A DNA stretch of 64,000 bases from an uncultured Bacteroidales bacterium (lineage in GTDB: Bacteria; Bacteroidota; Bacteroidia; Bacteroidales; Bacteroidaceae). The notes under the pieces are model-generated. The model ran no database searches. It was given only the letters and a program-made list of their open reading frames with translations, and was not told where the DNA came from. Numbering within the stretch: the stretch's first letter is position 1; each line of letters opens with the position of its first letter. Shown piece after piece: positions 33,991 to 42,492 of the stretch. Location of the stretch: assembly GCA_902779535.1 (NCBI GenBank), contig CACZBX010000001.1, positions 1-64,000 on the forward strand, read 5' to 3'. Position numbers and translations under genes: made by a program.

Positions 33991-35991
33991 TTAGAATGAT
34001 ACGCTCATGGTCGCTCCATCCTTTATCCTGGCGTGCTTCACCACTTTTCCATCGGTCAGGATGCGTACGTCCAACTTCTTCTGTATCCGTTGGACATGAA
34101 TATCGAAGATCTTTCCAAATGCGCAGATTTGGTTCAGGCTCATCTCGTTCCATTCTTTTGGCAGACGAGGAGTCAAGTCGAAAGCGTGCAGCCCGGTAGG
34201 ACGAATGCCGAACAATCCCTCCGTGAAAATGCGGCAATACAATCCACTCTCTGCCGAGAGATGTCGCTGACTGCCTTCCGGCCATGCCTCAATGGCGTAA
34301 GGAACATGCTCACCCAAGAGCCGCCGGTTGGAATAGAACTTAAGATAATCCATGGCTTTGTCCACCTCACCGCAGGCTATCACACCGCGGAATCCATAAA
34401 GTGTTGAGCGATCCCAATATGTCTCCGTCCCAGCCTGCGTCAACAGTCCGTTCTCCGTCCACAGGCGAGGAGAGAACAAGGCGTCGATGGTGGCTTCCTT
34501 GCGGTCGTAGATGCCTACCGTCAATGGGATACAGATCCAGGAACGCAGCACATCGTTTCCTTTATAATATTGATACGTATTGAATCCCTCGACCGTCCCA
34601 CCGAAGTATTTGTCCATCGCCTTGCGCAGGGTTTGGGCCTTTTTTGCATAACTGTTCAACTGAGCCGCTGGTTTGCCTAATGATTTCCCCAAGTAAACAG
34701 CCGACAGCAAGGCATCATAATAGAGAGAAGATGTACAGAGGTTTGCTTCTCCTGCAGGGAAGCGCCCTTCCAGTTCGTCTGAGTCAGAGGTGACCACTCC
34801 CTCTTTGTTCAGTTTCCGATGGCAATACTCCAGCGTCCACTCGATCAACGGCCAGAGTTGCTCGGCTTCCCCCTTATCGCCCCTGGCCAACGCATAACGG
34901 GACGCTCCATAGGCGATCATCGCAGCATCACCACGGTCACCGGCACCATTCCAGATGTCGATACCCTCCGCAATGATCGAACTTGGTATCGGCTCATACT
35001 TCGGATTCATGAAGCGGGCAAAGTGAAGATAGGCGTTCAGAGCCGACTCATTACCGACACGATATCCCAGATAAGGGAAGAAAGGATTGATGTACTCTGC
35101 CTGGTCGTTTGCCCACAGTGCAGCGTAATACGACTCTCCACCCGGTCCGTGCATGAAACCGCCCTTCGTCAGATAGATGCTTTCCGCTCCCCGAATCTTC
35201 GAGAAAGCAAACAACGTGTTGATGGTAGCGTTCGGCGTATTCAGCACCAGCTTTCCCCGCAACTCGTCCACCAACGCTTGACGCGCTGCCAGTTCCTTTT
35301 CTATATCAGGTGTTATCTCTGGCTCCTGAGGCTTGTAGCCGATGAAGAAGACGCTAAAGGTCAATTCTTCTCCTTTCTTCAGGCTACGACTTGTACTGCC
35401 TTGCAAAGTAGCGACCAACTTATAACTGCCGTCCACGCCTTGGTTAGGATCGGTTTGAAGTACGGAAGTGGAGGAAGGAACTTCTACTTTGATGGTTTTT
35501 TCAGATAAGTTCTTTAGGATATATTTCTCGCAGAACATCGGCTGTGTCGTAGAGGGGAAAAGGATGCGGGTAAGTCCTACCACCTTGTCCTTGGCTTGCT
35601 CGAAATGGCTGTTGACCGTCATCTTTCCATCCAAGGTGATGTTCTCCACCTTTTCGTTGATCAGAGATCGTCCATCTACCTCGATCATATCCGTCACCTT
35701 CCACGCAAATCGACGCATCAGGCTGGCGTGCGTGTTGTTCGGGATGGTACGAAGCATTGGCCATACCATGCTCCTGTTCAGCACGAAAGCGCCATTGGCA
35801 TCGATGCCGTAGCGAAGAACGGTTGATACCTTTTGTCCGCTCATCTCGATATGGTCCTCATGTGGAATACGTTGGTCAATCGTCCAGGTAATTCCTCCCT
35901 CGGGATTAATCGCCCATCGGTTCTGAGCCATCAGCAACACCTGAGAGCAGAGTAAACTCATCAGGAACAGTCCTAATCTTATCTTCTTCAT
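33991..35991 (-). CDS. Exported six-hairpin glycosidase-like protein
   Basis: The ATG at 35989-35991 begins a good signal peptide (MKKIRLGLFLMSLLCSQVLLMAQ); the longer frame starts at TTG. The 666-residue protein has an N-terminal beta-sandwich (residues about 25-255) and an (alpha/alpha)6 domain (about 260-590) with GGESYYAALWANDQAEYIN, EGIDIWNGAGDRGDAA, EGRFPAGEANL and a closing beta region. The fold recalls GH78/GH63-type six-hairpin glycosidases, but I cannot place it in a numbered family. D and E residues in LWANDQAEY and DSDELEGRF are candidate catalytic groups. It is the first gene of the operon murB-murA-GH78-GH2-SGNH. Confidence 0.7.
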   Translation of the reverse strand: MKKIRLGLFLMSLLCSQVLLMAQNRWAINPEGGITWTIDQRIPHEDHIEMSGQKVSTVLRYGIDANGAFVLNRSMVWPMLRTIPNNTHASLMRRFAWKVTDMIEVDGRSLINEKVENITLDGKMTVNSHFEQAKDKVVGLTRILFPSTTQPMFCEKYILKNLSEKTIKVEVPSSTSVLQTDPNQGVDGSYKLVATLQGSTSRSLKKGEELTFSVFFIGYKPQEPEITPDIEKELAARQALVDELRGKLVLNTPNATINTLFAFSKIRGAESIYLTKGGFMHGPGGESYYAALWANDQAEYINPFFPYLGYRVGNESALNAYLHFARFMNPKYEPIPSSIIAEGIDIWNGAGDRGDAAMIAYGASRYALARGDKGEAEQLWPLIEWTLEYCHRKLNKEGVVTSDSDELEGRFPAGEANLCTSSLYYDALLSAVYLGKSLGKPAAQLNSYAKKAQTLRKAMDKYFGGTVEGFNTYQYYKGNDVLRSWICIPLTVGIYDRKEATIDALFSPRLWTENGLLTQAGTETYWDRSTLYGFRGVIACGEVDKAMDYLKFYSNRRLLGEHVPYAIEAWPEGSQRHLSAESGLYCRIFTEGLFGIRPTGLHAFDLTPRLPKEWNEMSLNQICAFGKIFDIHVQRIQKKLDVRILTDGKVVKHARIKDGATMSVSF

Positions 35992-36061
35992 ATCTTCATT
36001 TTTATTGGTCAATCAATCTATCTGCCATCAACAGATAAGTCATGCTTGTAAGCCACTCCCA

Positions 36062-36069
36062 CAAAGATA
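36062..36069 (-). promoter_or_regulatory. -7 box (TATCTTTG) for the glycosidase-murB-murA operon
   Basis: Exact match on the - strand, 70 nt before the ATG at 35991. No ideal TTTG -33 is seen. The remaining gap 36070-36271 is AT-rich and shows nothing further. Confidence 0.5.
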
Positions 36070-36271
36070 TACATTATTTGTGATATGGAAGAAAAAACCA
36101 AACGATTCTTCCAGGCTATTCTATAATAATACCTGTTCGGAATGCCATACTATTTATACTGTTCATCTCCTTTTTTCTCTTTAACAGGACCTCCTATGGT
36201 TAAATAGTGTTAAAAAAACAGTATTTCCAGGGTTTCGGTATTTATAAAAAATAGATGAGTGTTTTTAATAT

Positions 36272-36279
36272 TATTTTTG
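36272..36279 (+). promoter_or_regulatory. -7 box (TATTTTTG) before the small broken lipoprotein gene
   Basis: Exact TAnnTTTG match, 20 nt before the ATG at 36300. Confidence 0.5.
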
Positions 36280-36299
36280 TTTTACCAAATCTAATAAGT

Positions 36300-36523
36300 A
36301 TGATGAGAAAAACTGTTTTATTTATGCTGCTTGCCCTAATCTTTACGGCATGCAGCAATGAGGAAGTCCTCCGACAAGTTATTTAAATTATAATCAATGG
36401 CATTTTAACTGGGGAACCCCAACAAATTCTCAAGTATGGTTAAATGATGGCAGTTCCTATTATTGTGCACATTATAACGAATATTTTAATATTAAAAAAT
36501 TTATCAGTCCTTATTTAAATTAA
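36300..36523 (+). pseudogene. Small lipoprotein gene with a frameshift
   Basis: Frame 1 (36300-36386) encodes a 28-residue lipoprotein start, MMRKTVLFMLLALIFTACSN, then a short tail. A second frame, open from 36362 to the TAA at 36521-36523, encodes about 53 residues with a protein-like composition, including YLNYNQWHFNWG and SSYYCAHYNEYFN. Joining them by a shift between 36362 and 36384 would give one lipoprotein of about 75 residues ending 7 nt before the next gene. HFNWG faintly recalls the C-terminal H-x-NWG block of C10 (streptopain-like) peptidases, so it may be a remnant of a longer gene. A sequencing error or real frameshift cannot be told apart here. Confidence 0.5.
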
Positions 36524-36530
36524 ATGCGTT

Positions 36531-37223
36531 ATGAAAAAAATTTATACATTATTACTGCTTATCCCACTGGCTCTCTTTACCAGTTGTTACGATGATATTG
36601 AGGGTGATGAAATCGTTTATGATATAGATTTTGATAAGCTATTCCCTGATAAGAAAAAAATGCAAGCTTATGGTTCATATAGCTATGCAAATACAATAGG
36701 AATACAATTTGTTGATGAAAACGGCAGAAACATTCTAAATGATTTTATGATTCCTGATAATAATCTAAACGTACCATCTTCTCCTGCTTATTATATAAAG
36801 AAAACGCCTAAATATTATGTAAATGGCCACCCTATAGATTACATCGCTTCCTATAGATCTTTTTCTGGATATAATGATGGTTATGATAGGCGTGGTGATT
36901 TTTTATATATTAATAAATATGGCAATCAATTACGGCCTACACTTAGTACCTTTACTGTCGGTTTTTTATATTATTTCGCAGCTCTTGAATCTATTAATTA
37001 TGATATAAATAGAGTATGGGAGATGGAAATTCATCTAAATATTCCCGAATTATTTAAAGATGAGAATGATCATATTTTAAAATATACTTTAGAATTAGGC
37101 AATTATCGTGATAATTCAAATGCTCCTTCATCCATAAAGAATATTACTTTAGATGGCACTCCATTGGAGTTGCTTGATGTGACCGAGGAATATGAGTATA
37201 TCGTCAAAGTCGTTATTCAATAA
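36531..37223 (+). CDS. Lipoprotein of unknown function
   Basis: A 230-residue lipoprotein (MKKIYTLLLLIPLALFTSC, then YDD). I recognise no family. The mature part is rich in Tyr, Asn, Asp and Ile, with strand-like segments (TIGIQFVDENGRNI, WEMEIHLNIPEL, ILKYTLELGNYR, YEYIVKVVIQ) suggesting a beta-sandwich. Base composition is clearly more AT-rich than the glycosidase genes on both sides, which suggests separate acquisition. The broken small lipoprotein gene ends 7 nt upstream and may have been its operon partner. If that gene descends from a C10 peptidase, an inhibitor-like role is imaginable, but nothing in the sequence proves it. Confidence 0.75.
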   Translation: MKKIYTLLLLIPLALFTSCYDDIEGDEIVYDIDFDKLFPDKKKMQAYGSYSYANTIGIQFVDENGRNILNDFMIPDNNLNVPSSPAYYIKKTPKYYVNGHPIDYIASYRSFSGYNDGYDRRGDFLYINKYGNQLRPTLSTFTVGFLYYFAALESINYDINRVWEMEIHLNIPELFKDENDHILKYTLELGNYRDNSNAPSSIKNITLDGTPLELLDVTEEYEYIVKVVIQ

Positions 37224-37251
37224 TATCAATTCAACGTTTATTATAAAAGAC

Positions 37252-37279
37252 AAGGGAGCACAATTTGATGTGCTCCCTT
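37252..37279. terminator. Bidirectional terminator between the lipoprotein and GH95 genes
   Basis: Perfect 11-bp stem (AAGGGAGCACA, 37252-37262, with 37269-37279), 6-nt loop, between convergent genes. Confidence 0.88.
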
Positions 37280-37309
37280 ATCTTTATCAATCTAAATGAC
37301 TATTTCTTC

Positions 37310-39721
37310 TTAGCGTTCTACTATTACAAAAGAATCTCCTTTCGCCGTTGGGAATGAAGCTTTGTAATAGGTTACTCCGGCTATATCAAACGCTTCGGAA
37401 ACAGCCACCTCCTTATTGCCTTTCTTCACGACGAACGGATATTGGTAGAGCACGCTGCAGTCGTGTCCATTTTTCGAAGTAATGGCCGCCGTTGTCAACT
37501 TTCCTGCTTCCCAAGCACAGTCAATCTCAAAGTTATCCCGCCCCTTCAGTCCGGTGAACGAACCGCTACTCCATTCTTTTGGAAGGGTAGGCAACAGATG
37601 GATGTATCCGGCGTGCGACTGTACCAGCATCTCGGCAATACCTGCCGTGCCGCCAAAGTTACCGTCAATCTGGAAAGGTGGATGGTTGTCGAACAAGTTG
37701 GGAAGGGTCGATTTCTTCAGCAGTTCCTGCACATGAAGATGTGCGTTCTCGGCATCAAGCAGACGAGCATAGAAATTGATAATCCACGCACGACTCCAGC
37801 CGGTATGACCGCCGCCAGAAGCCAGACGGCGCTGGATTGTTTTCTTTGCTCCTTCGAACCATTCGGGAGTCAACGGAGTAATTTGCGTTCCAGGATACAA
37901 TCCCAGCAGATGGGAGATATGGCGATGACCGACCTCGGATTCCTCATAATCCTCAATCCACTCCTGAATACCGCCTGTCGATGGTGAAATCTTTACCGGA
38001 GGCAGGTTGGCCATTACGCTACGAAGCGTATCGCAGAATGCTTCATCGGTATGCAGTATTTTAGCCGACTGAATACAGTTTTTGAACAACTCTGTGATAA
38101 CCTGAATATCCATGGTTGCTGCATAAGTCATATTTGTAGGTTGTCCGGTTGCTGGGTCGATGAAACGGTTCTCCGGCGAGTTGGACGGAGCCGTCACCCA
38201 TTGACCTTTTTTGTCCTTAATTAAGAAGTCAAGGACAAACTGTGCCGACGTCTTCATCAGCGGATAAGCTTGTTCTTTCAGATAAGTCTCATCACCGGTG
38301 AACGCATAGTGTTCGTAGAAACTGAACGTCATCCACGGGCCCCCCATCGGAAAGCATCCCCAGATACCATCCATGATGGATGTTCTGCCAAATGCGTCGG
38401 TGAGGTGATGAACGGTCCAGCCACGTGCACCGTAAGTTTCACGAGCAGTCTCACTGGCTGTCCTCTCCAAAGCACGGAAGAAGTTGGTCAGTGGCAAGGC
38501 TGTCTCTGAAAGGTTACAGACTTCTGCCGGCCAATAGTTCATCTGCAGATTAATGTTCGTATGGAAATCCGCATTCCATGCCGCATTGAAGTCTTTATTC
38601 CAGATACCCTGCAGATTTGCAGGCATCACACCCGGATAACGCGAACTACCCATCAACAGATAGCGGCCATACTGGAAATACAAGGCGACCAAGTCGGGGT
38701 CATCTGCTCCATCCTTGACGGCTTGCAGGCGAACATCCGTAGGAAGATTGCTCGGCGTACCTAAGTGCAGTGCGACCCGATGGAACATCGGAGCATATTC
38801 TTTCAGATGTTTTTGCAGGAGCTGATCGTATTCTGGTTGAGTGGGGGTATGGATAATCCGCTCGCAAACTTCCGCAGGATTGATGGAACGGTCGTAGTTC
38901 ATCTCCTTCAGATTATAATCGGTGGCTGCCGTGAAGAGTAATACCACTTCTTCCGACCCTTTGATCACCAGTGACTGTCCATCAATTGATACCGTACCGT
39001 TCTTTACGCGAGGAGCTTTCAGCAGGGCTGCAAATTTCATGTGGGCACCACCCGGGCCGGCAAGTGAATCTTCCTCATCAACAATCTGTCCGTCCATCAT
39101 AATCTTCTGGATATCGGCTTTTACCACGGCATCCTTCTCTCGTTCAAGACGGATGGTCGCATTCAGCGCACCCTTCTTCGAAGCCTTCAGATGAATGACA
39201 ATCAGATTGTCAGGAGCAGACGCAAAGACATCCTGCGTATAGTCCACACCCTGAGAAGTGAACGTTGTTTTGGCAACTCCCGTATTGAGATCTAATTCAC
39301 GGCGATAGTTCGTCGTATCCTTGATACCATAGTCGATAAAGATATCCCCCAGAGTCTGATACGAACGTACACGGGGAGGTGTACCCAGCATGGTACGTGA
39401 TGCTAAATCGACCGATTCCTTGATCTTTCCGTCAAGAATCAGCTGTTGTACTTCTTTGAGGTGTTTATAGGCTTCGGGATTGTTCGAGTTCATGGCTGTT
39501 CCTGCCCACAGGCTCTCTTCGTTCAATTGGATACGTTCATTGAACGGATTACCGAAGACCATGGCGCCCAAGCGTCCATTGCCCACCGGCAACGCATCCG
39601 TCCACTCCTGTGCCGGCTGCTGATACCATAGTTTGAGACCTGGGTCATACGGTTGTTGTGACGTACATCCTGCAACGATCAGGATGATAAAGATGAATAG
39701 GCTATTGACAAATTTCTTCAT
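37310..39721 (-). CDS. GH95 alpha-L-fucosidase (or alpha-L-galactosidase) lipoprotein
   Basis: The long frame starts at 39826, but the true start is the ATG at 39719-39721, which begins a lipoprotein signal (MKKFVNSLFIFIILIVAGC). The 803-residue protein has the GH95 N-terminal signature ALPVGNGRLGAMVFG and IQLNEESLWAG, a beta-sandwich (about 25-290), an (alpha/alpha)6 domain (LQGIWNKDFNAAWNADFH, NMQMNYWPAE-like, GARGWTVHHLTDAFG, TAPSNSPENRF) and a C-terminal sandwich (PFQIDGNFGGTAGIAEML). GH95 enzymes invert alpha-1,2-fucosyl or galactosyl bonds. It starts 7 nt after the heparinase-like gene, so the two act on one transcript and probably one glycan. Confidence 0.93.
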   Translation of the reverse strand: MKKFVNSLFIFIILIVAGCTSQQPYDPGLKLWYQQPAQEWTDALPVGNGRLGAMVFGNPFNERIQLNEESLWAGTAMNSNNPEAYKHLKEVQQLILDGKIKESVDLASRTMLGTPPRVRSYQTLGDIFIDYGIKDTTNYRRELDLNTGVAKTTFTSQGVDYTQDVFASAPDNLIVIHLKASKKGALNATIRLEREKDAVVKADIQKIMMDGQIVDEEDSLAGPGGAHMKFAALLKAPRVKNGTVSIDGQSLVIKGSEEVVLLFTAATDYNLKEMNYDRSINPAEVCERIIHTPTQPEYDQLLQKHLKEYAPMFHRVALHLGTPSNLPTDVRLQAVKDGADDPDLVALYFQYGRYLLMGSSRYPGVMPANLQGIWNKDFNAAWNADFHTNINLQMNYWPAEVCNLSETALPLTNFFRALERTASETARETYGARGWTVHHLTDAFGRTSIMDGIWGCFPMGGPWMTFSFYEHYAFTGDETYLKEQAYPLMKTSAQFVLDFLIKDKKGQWVTAPSNSPENRFIDPATGQPTNMTYAATMDIQVITELFKNCIQSAKILHTDEAFCDTLRSVMANLPPVKISPSTGGIQEWIEDYEESEVGHRHISHLLGLYPGTQITPLTPEWFEGAKKTIQRRLASGGGHTGWSRAWIINFYARLLDAENAHLHVQELLKKSTLPNLFDNHPPFQIDGNFGGTAGIAEMLVQSHAGYIHLLPTLPKEWSSGSFTGLKGRDNFEIDCAWEAGKLTTAAITSKNGHDCSVLYQYPFVVKKGNKEVAVSEAFDIAGVTYYKASFPTAKGDSFVIVER

Positions 39722-39728
39722 ATCGGTG

Positions 39729-41585
39729 TTATTTTCTTGTTGACAGACGTACAATAAAGGTTGAGGCTTTTCCTGCCGGGAGGTTCGACTCGAATCCGAC
39801 GATGATGGTTCCCGGATTCTCAGCATCCCAGTCGTGAGGACCGACGGTTGACCAGGTCTTCAGGGTAAATGGTGTCTCTGAAGACACTTTCAGATACATC
39901 TTCTTTCCCGCCTGAGACAGCTCAATACATTGTTTATTGATCACCTTGGCTGTTGCCGGAGTAACCATCGACCAGCGCAAAGGAACATCTTTCCCTTCAT
40001 CGGCCACCACCATATCCGTAATCTCCAGATCCTTCTCTTTCTTGAGGATAACAGTACGAATGGCTTTCTGTGCACCGTTCTCGAGGACTTTCGAGAGATC
40101 GATGACTGCACCCAGTTCATTCTTCGACTCAATGACTTTTTCGATGGTCGCCATGCCGGCTGCATTGTGCCGGACATTATTCAGTGTCAAAGTGTTATGA
40201 CTCTTGTTCCCGTACCGGAAGATGTCCCAACGCTCCGAGTTTTGTGCATTGTCCCATACGTCCACCCCTGCAGCTTCCATTCCGGCATATTCCTGCATGC
40301 CAAAGTCCATTGCCCAGCGAACACCCAACGCATCGTAGACGAACGAACCGGCATCCATGTGTGCATGACCGGAGTTAGCACGTCCACCTTTGATACCTAC
40401 ATACACGTCTTTGCTGGGATTGTTCCATCCTGTCCGGATAAGCACGACTGGAGCAACTCCATTTCCTGACCAAATCTTTTTCACCGGTGCTTTAACCGAA
40501 GACAAATCAATATCTGTGGCTAATGTCAAAGCCAGCGGCAACAGGCGAGCCTCCTCAAAATCCTTGGCGTAGAGTCCGTCCTTTATCTCCTGCAGTTCCG
40601 TGTAAAGGAGGGAAGGATTCTTGAAATGGTCGGCAAACCACCACATAGGGAGCTTCGGGAAAAGATCTACGCGACAATCTGAATAGTTGAATGCCTTGCC
40701 ATTGGTGCCGACAGCATATAGGATATATTCGGCAGTCTTATCAAATCCCGGAAAATTGGATAGGCCATGGTCCGAGCCAAAAGCTTTTTCCAGGGCTTTA
40801 ATAAGGATAATCTGGAAAGAAGTCCCATAACCCCAGTACATATATCCTTCAGGGTAGTTGCCGTCAGGAGCATACGTCTTCATTGGCAGTTCGTTGCTCT
40901 TCACGGAGCGTTCAATGACTTGCTTTGCTCGGTCGGGCATCGCTTCGAACACGGCAATAGCTGCACTGACCAGGCCACCGTTACATACTTGGTTCCAGTT
41001 GTTCGAGTTTTTGAAGAAACCAGCATACTTTAAGACATCAGAAGTGCCAAAGGCGTGGGTCGCAATCGCTTTTACCGCCAGATCTCTTGTCTTTGGCTGC
41101 AGATCGGCATACAGCCAGTCGTAACCAATCGCAACTGCCAGCGCCATCTCGCCAACATCCAAGTAGTGAGTTGGGTTCCAATCTTTGAAATCACAAACCG
41201 TCTGCATCTGGGTCTCTGCCTTTTGCAAGTACTTCTTCTCGCCCGTCATACGGTAGGCATACGACAAACAAAAGATCTGCTCCAAGGCGGTACGCGAAAC
41301 ATGCAGTAATCGACGGCCCGACTCGTCCAGTCTATGCTCCAGGATGGGTGCTTTCAGGTATATATTATCACTTTTTTTTAAAATAATGTCGTGGATGGTT
41401 TTAATCTCCGGGGACTTGGATATCTGTTTCTCCAAGTTGGTGAAATCATTCGCCCGCATAAAGAGACGAGGATGGTCACCGATGAGAGTGTAATCAAACA
41501 TGTCTTGGGCAATGAGCATCGCACTACTGCATAAAAGTAGCAATGTAAAAAGCAATCTTTGGCTTTTCAAACAAAAACTTTCCAT
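39729..41585 (-). CDS. Heparinase II/III-like polysaccharide lyase
   Basis: A 618-residue exported protein (signal through SSAMLIAQ, residue 26). It has an N-terminal alpha-toroid (about 60-340; NNWNQVCNGGLVSAA holds the Asn/His-side active-site segment) and a C-terminal beta-sandwich with the heparinase II/III signature SGHAHMDAGSFVYDALGVRW near residues 400-420. Family members eliminate uronic-acid-containing polysaccharides such as heparin, alginate or ulvan-type chains; the substrate cannot be read from sequence. It heads a two-gene operon with the GH95 enzyme. Confidence 0.88.
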   Translation of the reverse strand: MESFCLKSQRLLFTLLLLCSSAMLIAQDMFDYTLIGDHPRLFMRANDFTNLEKQISKSPEIKTIHDIILKKSDNIYLKAPILEHRLDESGRRLLHVSRTALEQIFCLSYAYRMTGEKKYLQKAETQMQTVCDFKDWNPTHYLDVGEMALAVAIGYDWLYADLQPKTRDLAVKAIATHAFGTSDVLKYAGFFKNSNNWNQVCNGGLVSAAIAVFEAMPDRAKQVIERSVKSNELPMKTYAPDGNYPEGYMYWGYGTSFQIILIKALEKAFGSDHGLSNFPGFDKTAEYILYAVGTNGKAFNYSDCRVDLFPKLPMWWFADHFKNPSLLYTELQEIKDGLYAKDFEEARLLPLALTLATDIDLSSVKAPVKKIWSGNGVAPVVLIRTGWNNPSKDVYVGIKGGRANSGHAHMDAGSFVYDALGVRWAMDFGMQEYAGMEAAGVDVWDNAQNSERWDIFRYGNKSHNTLTLNNVRHNAAGMATIEKVIESKNELGAVIDLSKVLENGAQKAIRTVILKKEKDLEITDMVVADEGKDVPLRWSMVTPATAKVINKQCIELSQAGKKMYLKVSSETPFTLKTWSTVGPHDWDAENPGTIIVGFESNLPAGKASTFIVRLSTRK

Positions 41586-41605
41586 GGATATCTATTTATG
41601 TTAAG

Positions 41606-41613
41606 CAAAAATA
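41606..41613 (-). promoter_or_regulatory. -7 box (TATTTTTG) for the lyase-GH95 operon
   Basis: Exact match on the - strand, 20 nt before the lyase ATG. Confidence 0.55.
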
Positions 41614-41713
41614 CATTTTCTTGCCGATATATCAAATAGATAACAAGAACAATTTAACGAGTCGGGAACCCACAACTCACGTATATTAAAAGTCGAATAT
41701 ACGGAAATCGAAA

Positions 41714-41763
41714 CTCTGAATACTCAGAGAAGACTGAGTTTTTTGAAGATAAAACTCAGTCTT
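41714..41763. repeat. Two adjacent AT-rich hairpins
   Basis: CTCTGA/TCAGAG (41714-41729) is followed by a perfect 13-bp stem (41730-41742 with 41751-41763). They lie upstream of the lyase operon in the non-coding gap and could be a terminator pair or a structured RNA. The rest of 41614-41888 shows nothing else. Confidence 0.7.
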
Positions 41764-41888
41764 TGAACCAAAACATTCGACAAATGAGGATGAAAAACTC
41801 GATAAACGAAAAGAATTATACGATCAATGAAAAGAGAAGATGAAGGGTCATATAAGCGATAACGTGTTGTTGGGGATTTCCGAATCTT

Positions 41889-41994
41889 GTGTTCTCGGGG
41901 ATTTGTAATCCCCGAGTTGATAATTGCGGATTTTTTATCCGCGCGGGTCAAAGACCCGCAATTAGTCATCCTGTGGATTCGGAAATCCACAGGG
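41889..41994. repeat. Four-hairpin repeat, dispersed copy 1
   Basis: Same order as in the block at 24.9-25.5 kb: CTCGGGGATT/AATCCCCGAG (41894-41916), GCGGAT/ATCCGC (41926-41942), GCGGGTC/GACCCGC (41943-41959, directly abutting) and CTGTGGATT/AATCCACAG (41971-41992). The outer hairpins differ in sequence from the 25-kb units but keep their pairing; the two central hairpins are nearly the same. No gene is supported here. Confidence 0.9.
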
Positions 41995-42080
41995 ACAAGT
42001 ATTCAATTGTTGTCATTTCCGTTTACGTTAACTTTGAAATTCTTCCGGCCTTTAGTAAAAAAGCGTGAAGAAAATTGAAG

Positions 42081-42151
42081 ATGTTTTCCGTGAAGAACGA
42101 GCCTCGTTCAAGCGAGCGAAGCGAGGGCGTTTGGCGAGTTTAGGAAAACAT
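42081..42151. repeat. Inverted repeat ATGTTTTCC/GGAAAACAT between the two repeat copies
   Basis: Perfect 9-bp arms at 42081-42089 and 42143-42151 enclose a palindrome (GAACGAG-C-CTCGTTC, 42095-42109) and GCGAGCGAAGCGAGG. Confidence 0.75.
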
Positions 42152-42158
42152 GCTTTTT

Positions 42159-42263
42159 GTGTTCTCGGGGATTTGTAATCCCCGAGTCGTTAATTGCGGA
42201 TTTTTTATCCGCGCGGGTCAAAGACCCGCTTTTATCTTCCTGTGGATCCGGAGATCCACAGAA
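42159..42263. repeat. Four-hairpin repeat, dispersed copy 2
   Basis: 270 bp after copy 1, same strand. Hairpins: CTCGGGGATT/AATCCCCGAG (42164-42186), GCGGAT/ATCCGC (42196-42212), GCGGGTC/GACCCGC (42213-42229) and CTGTGGATC/GATCCACAG (42240-42261). In the last hairpin the T-A pair of copy 1 has become C-G, a paired change that keeps the stem. Confidence 0.9.
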
Positions 42264-42294
42264 ACAAACTAACTCTTACATAAAAACCCAAAAC

Positions 42295-42385
42295 ATACCT
42301 TCACAGCTTCACAGAATGGAAATGCCTATTAATCAATCATTTAAATGTTAATTATTGCGCAAATGTGAAGGTAATACCTTCACAG
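42295..42385. promoter_or_regulatory. Operator-like repeats ATACCTTCACAG
   Basis: The 12-mer ATACCTTCACAG is found at 42295-42306 and, with the same end bases, at 42374-42385. At the second site it is part of a near-perfect palindrome, GTGAAGGTA-A-TACCTTCAC (42365-42383). It could be a binding site or a repeat remnant upstream of the GH92 operon. Confidence 0.4.
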
Positions 42386-42492
42386 AGGTCGAGTATAGTG
42401 ATAAAAACACATTTTTAACGACTTCATCTCATTGTGATAAAAGCATTCTTTCAAACAGGTATCTTGCACTTTACTGACAGATTCCTTCATTA

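Noticed and set aside
41887..42351. Two similar short open frames in the gap before the GH92 operon
   Set aside because: Both translate the two dispersed hairpin-repeat copies and resemble each other only for that reason.
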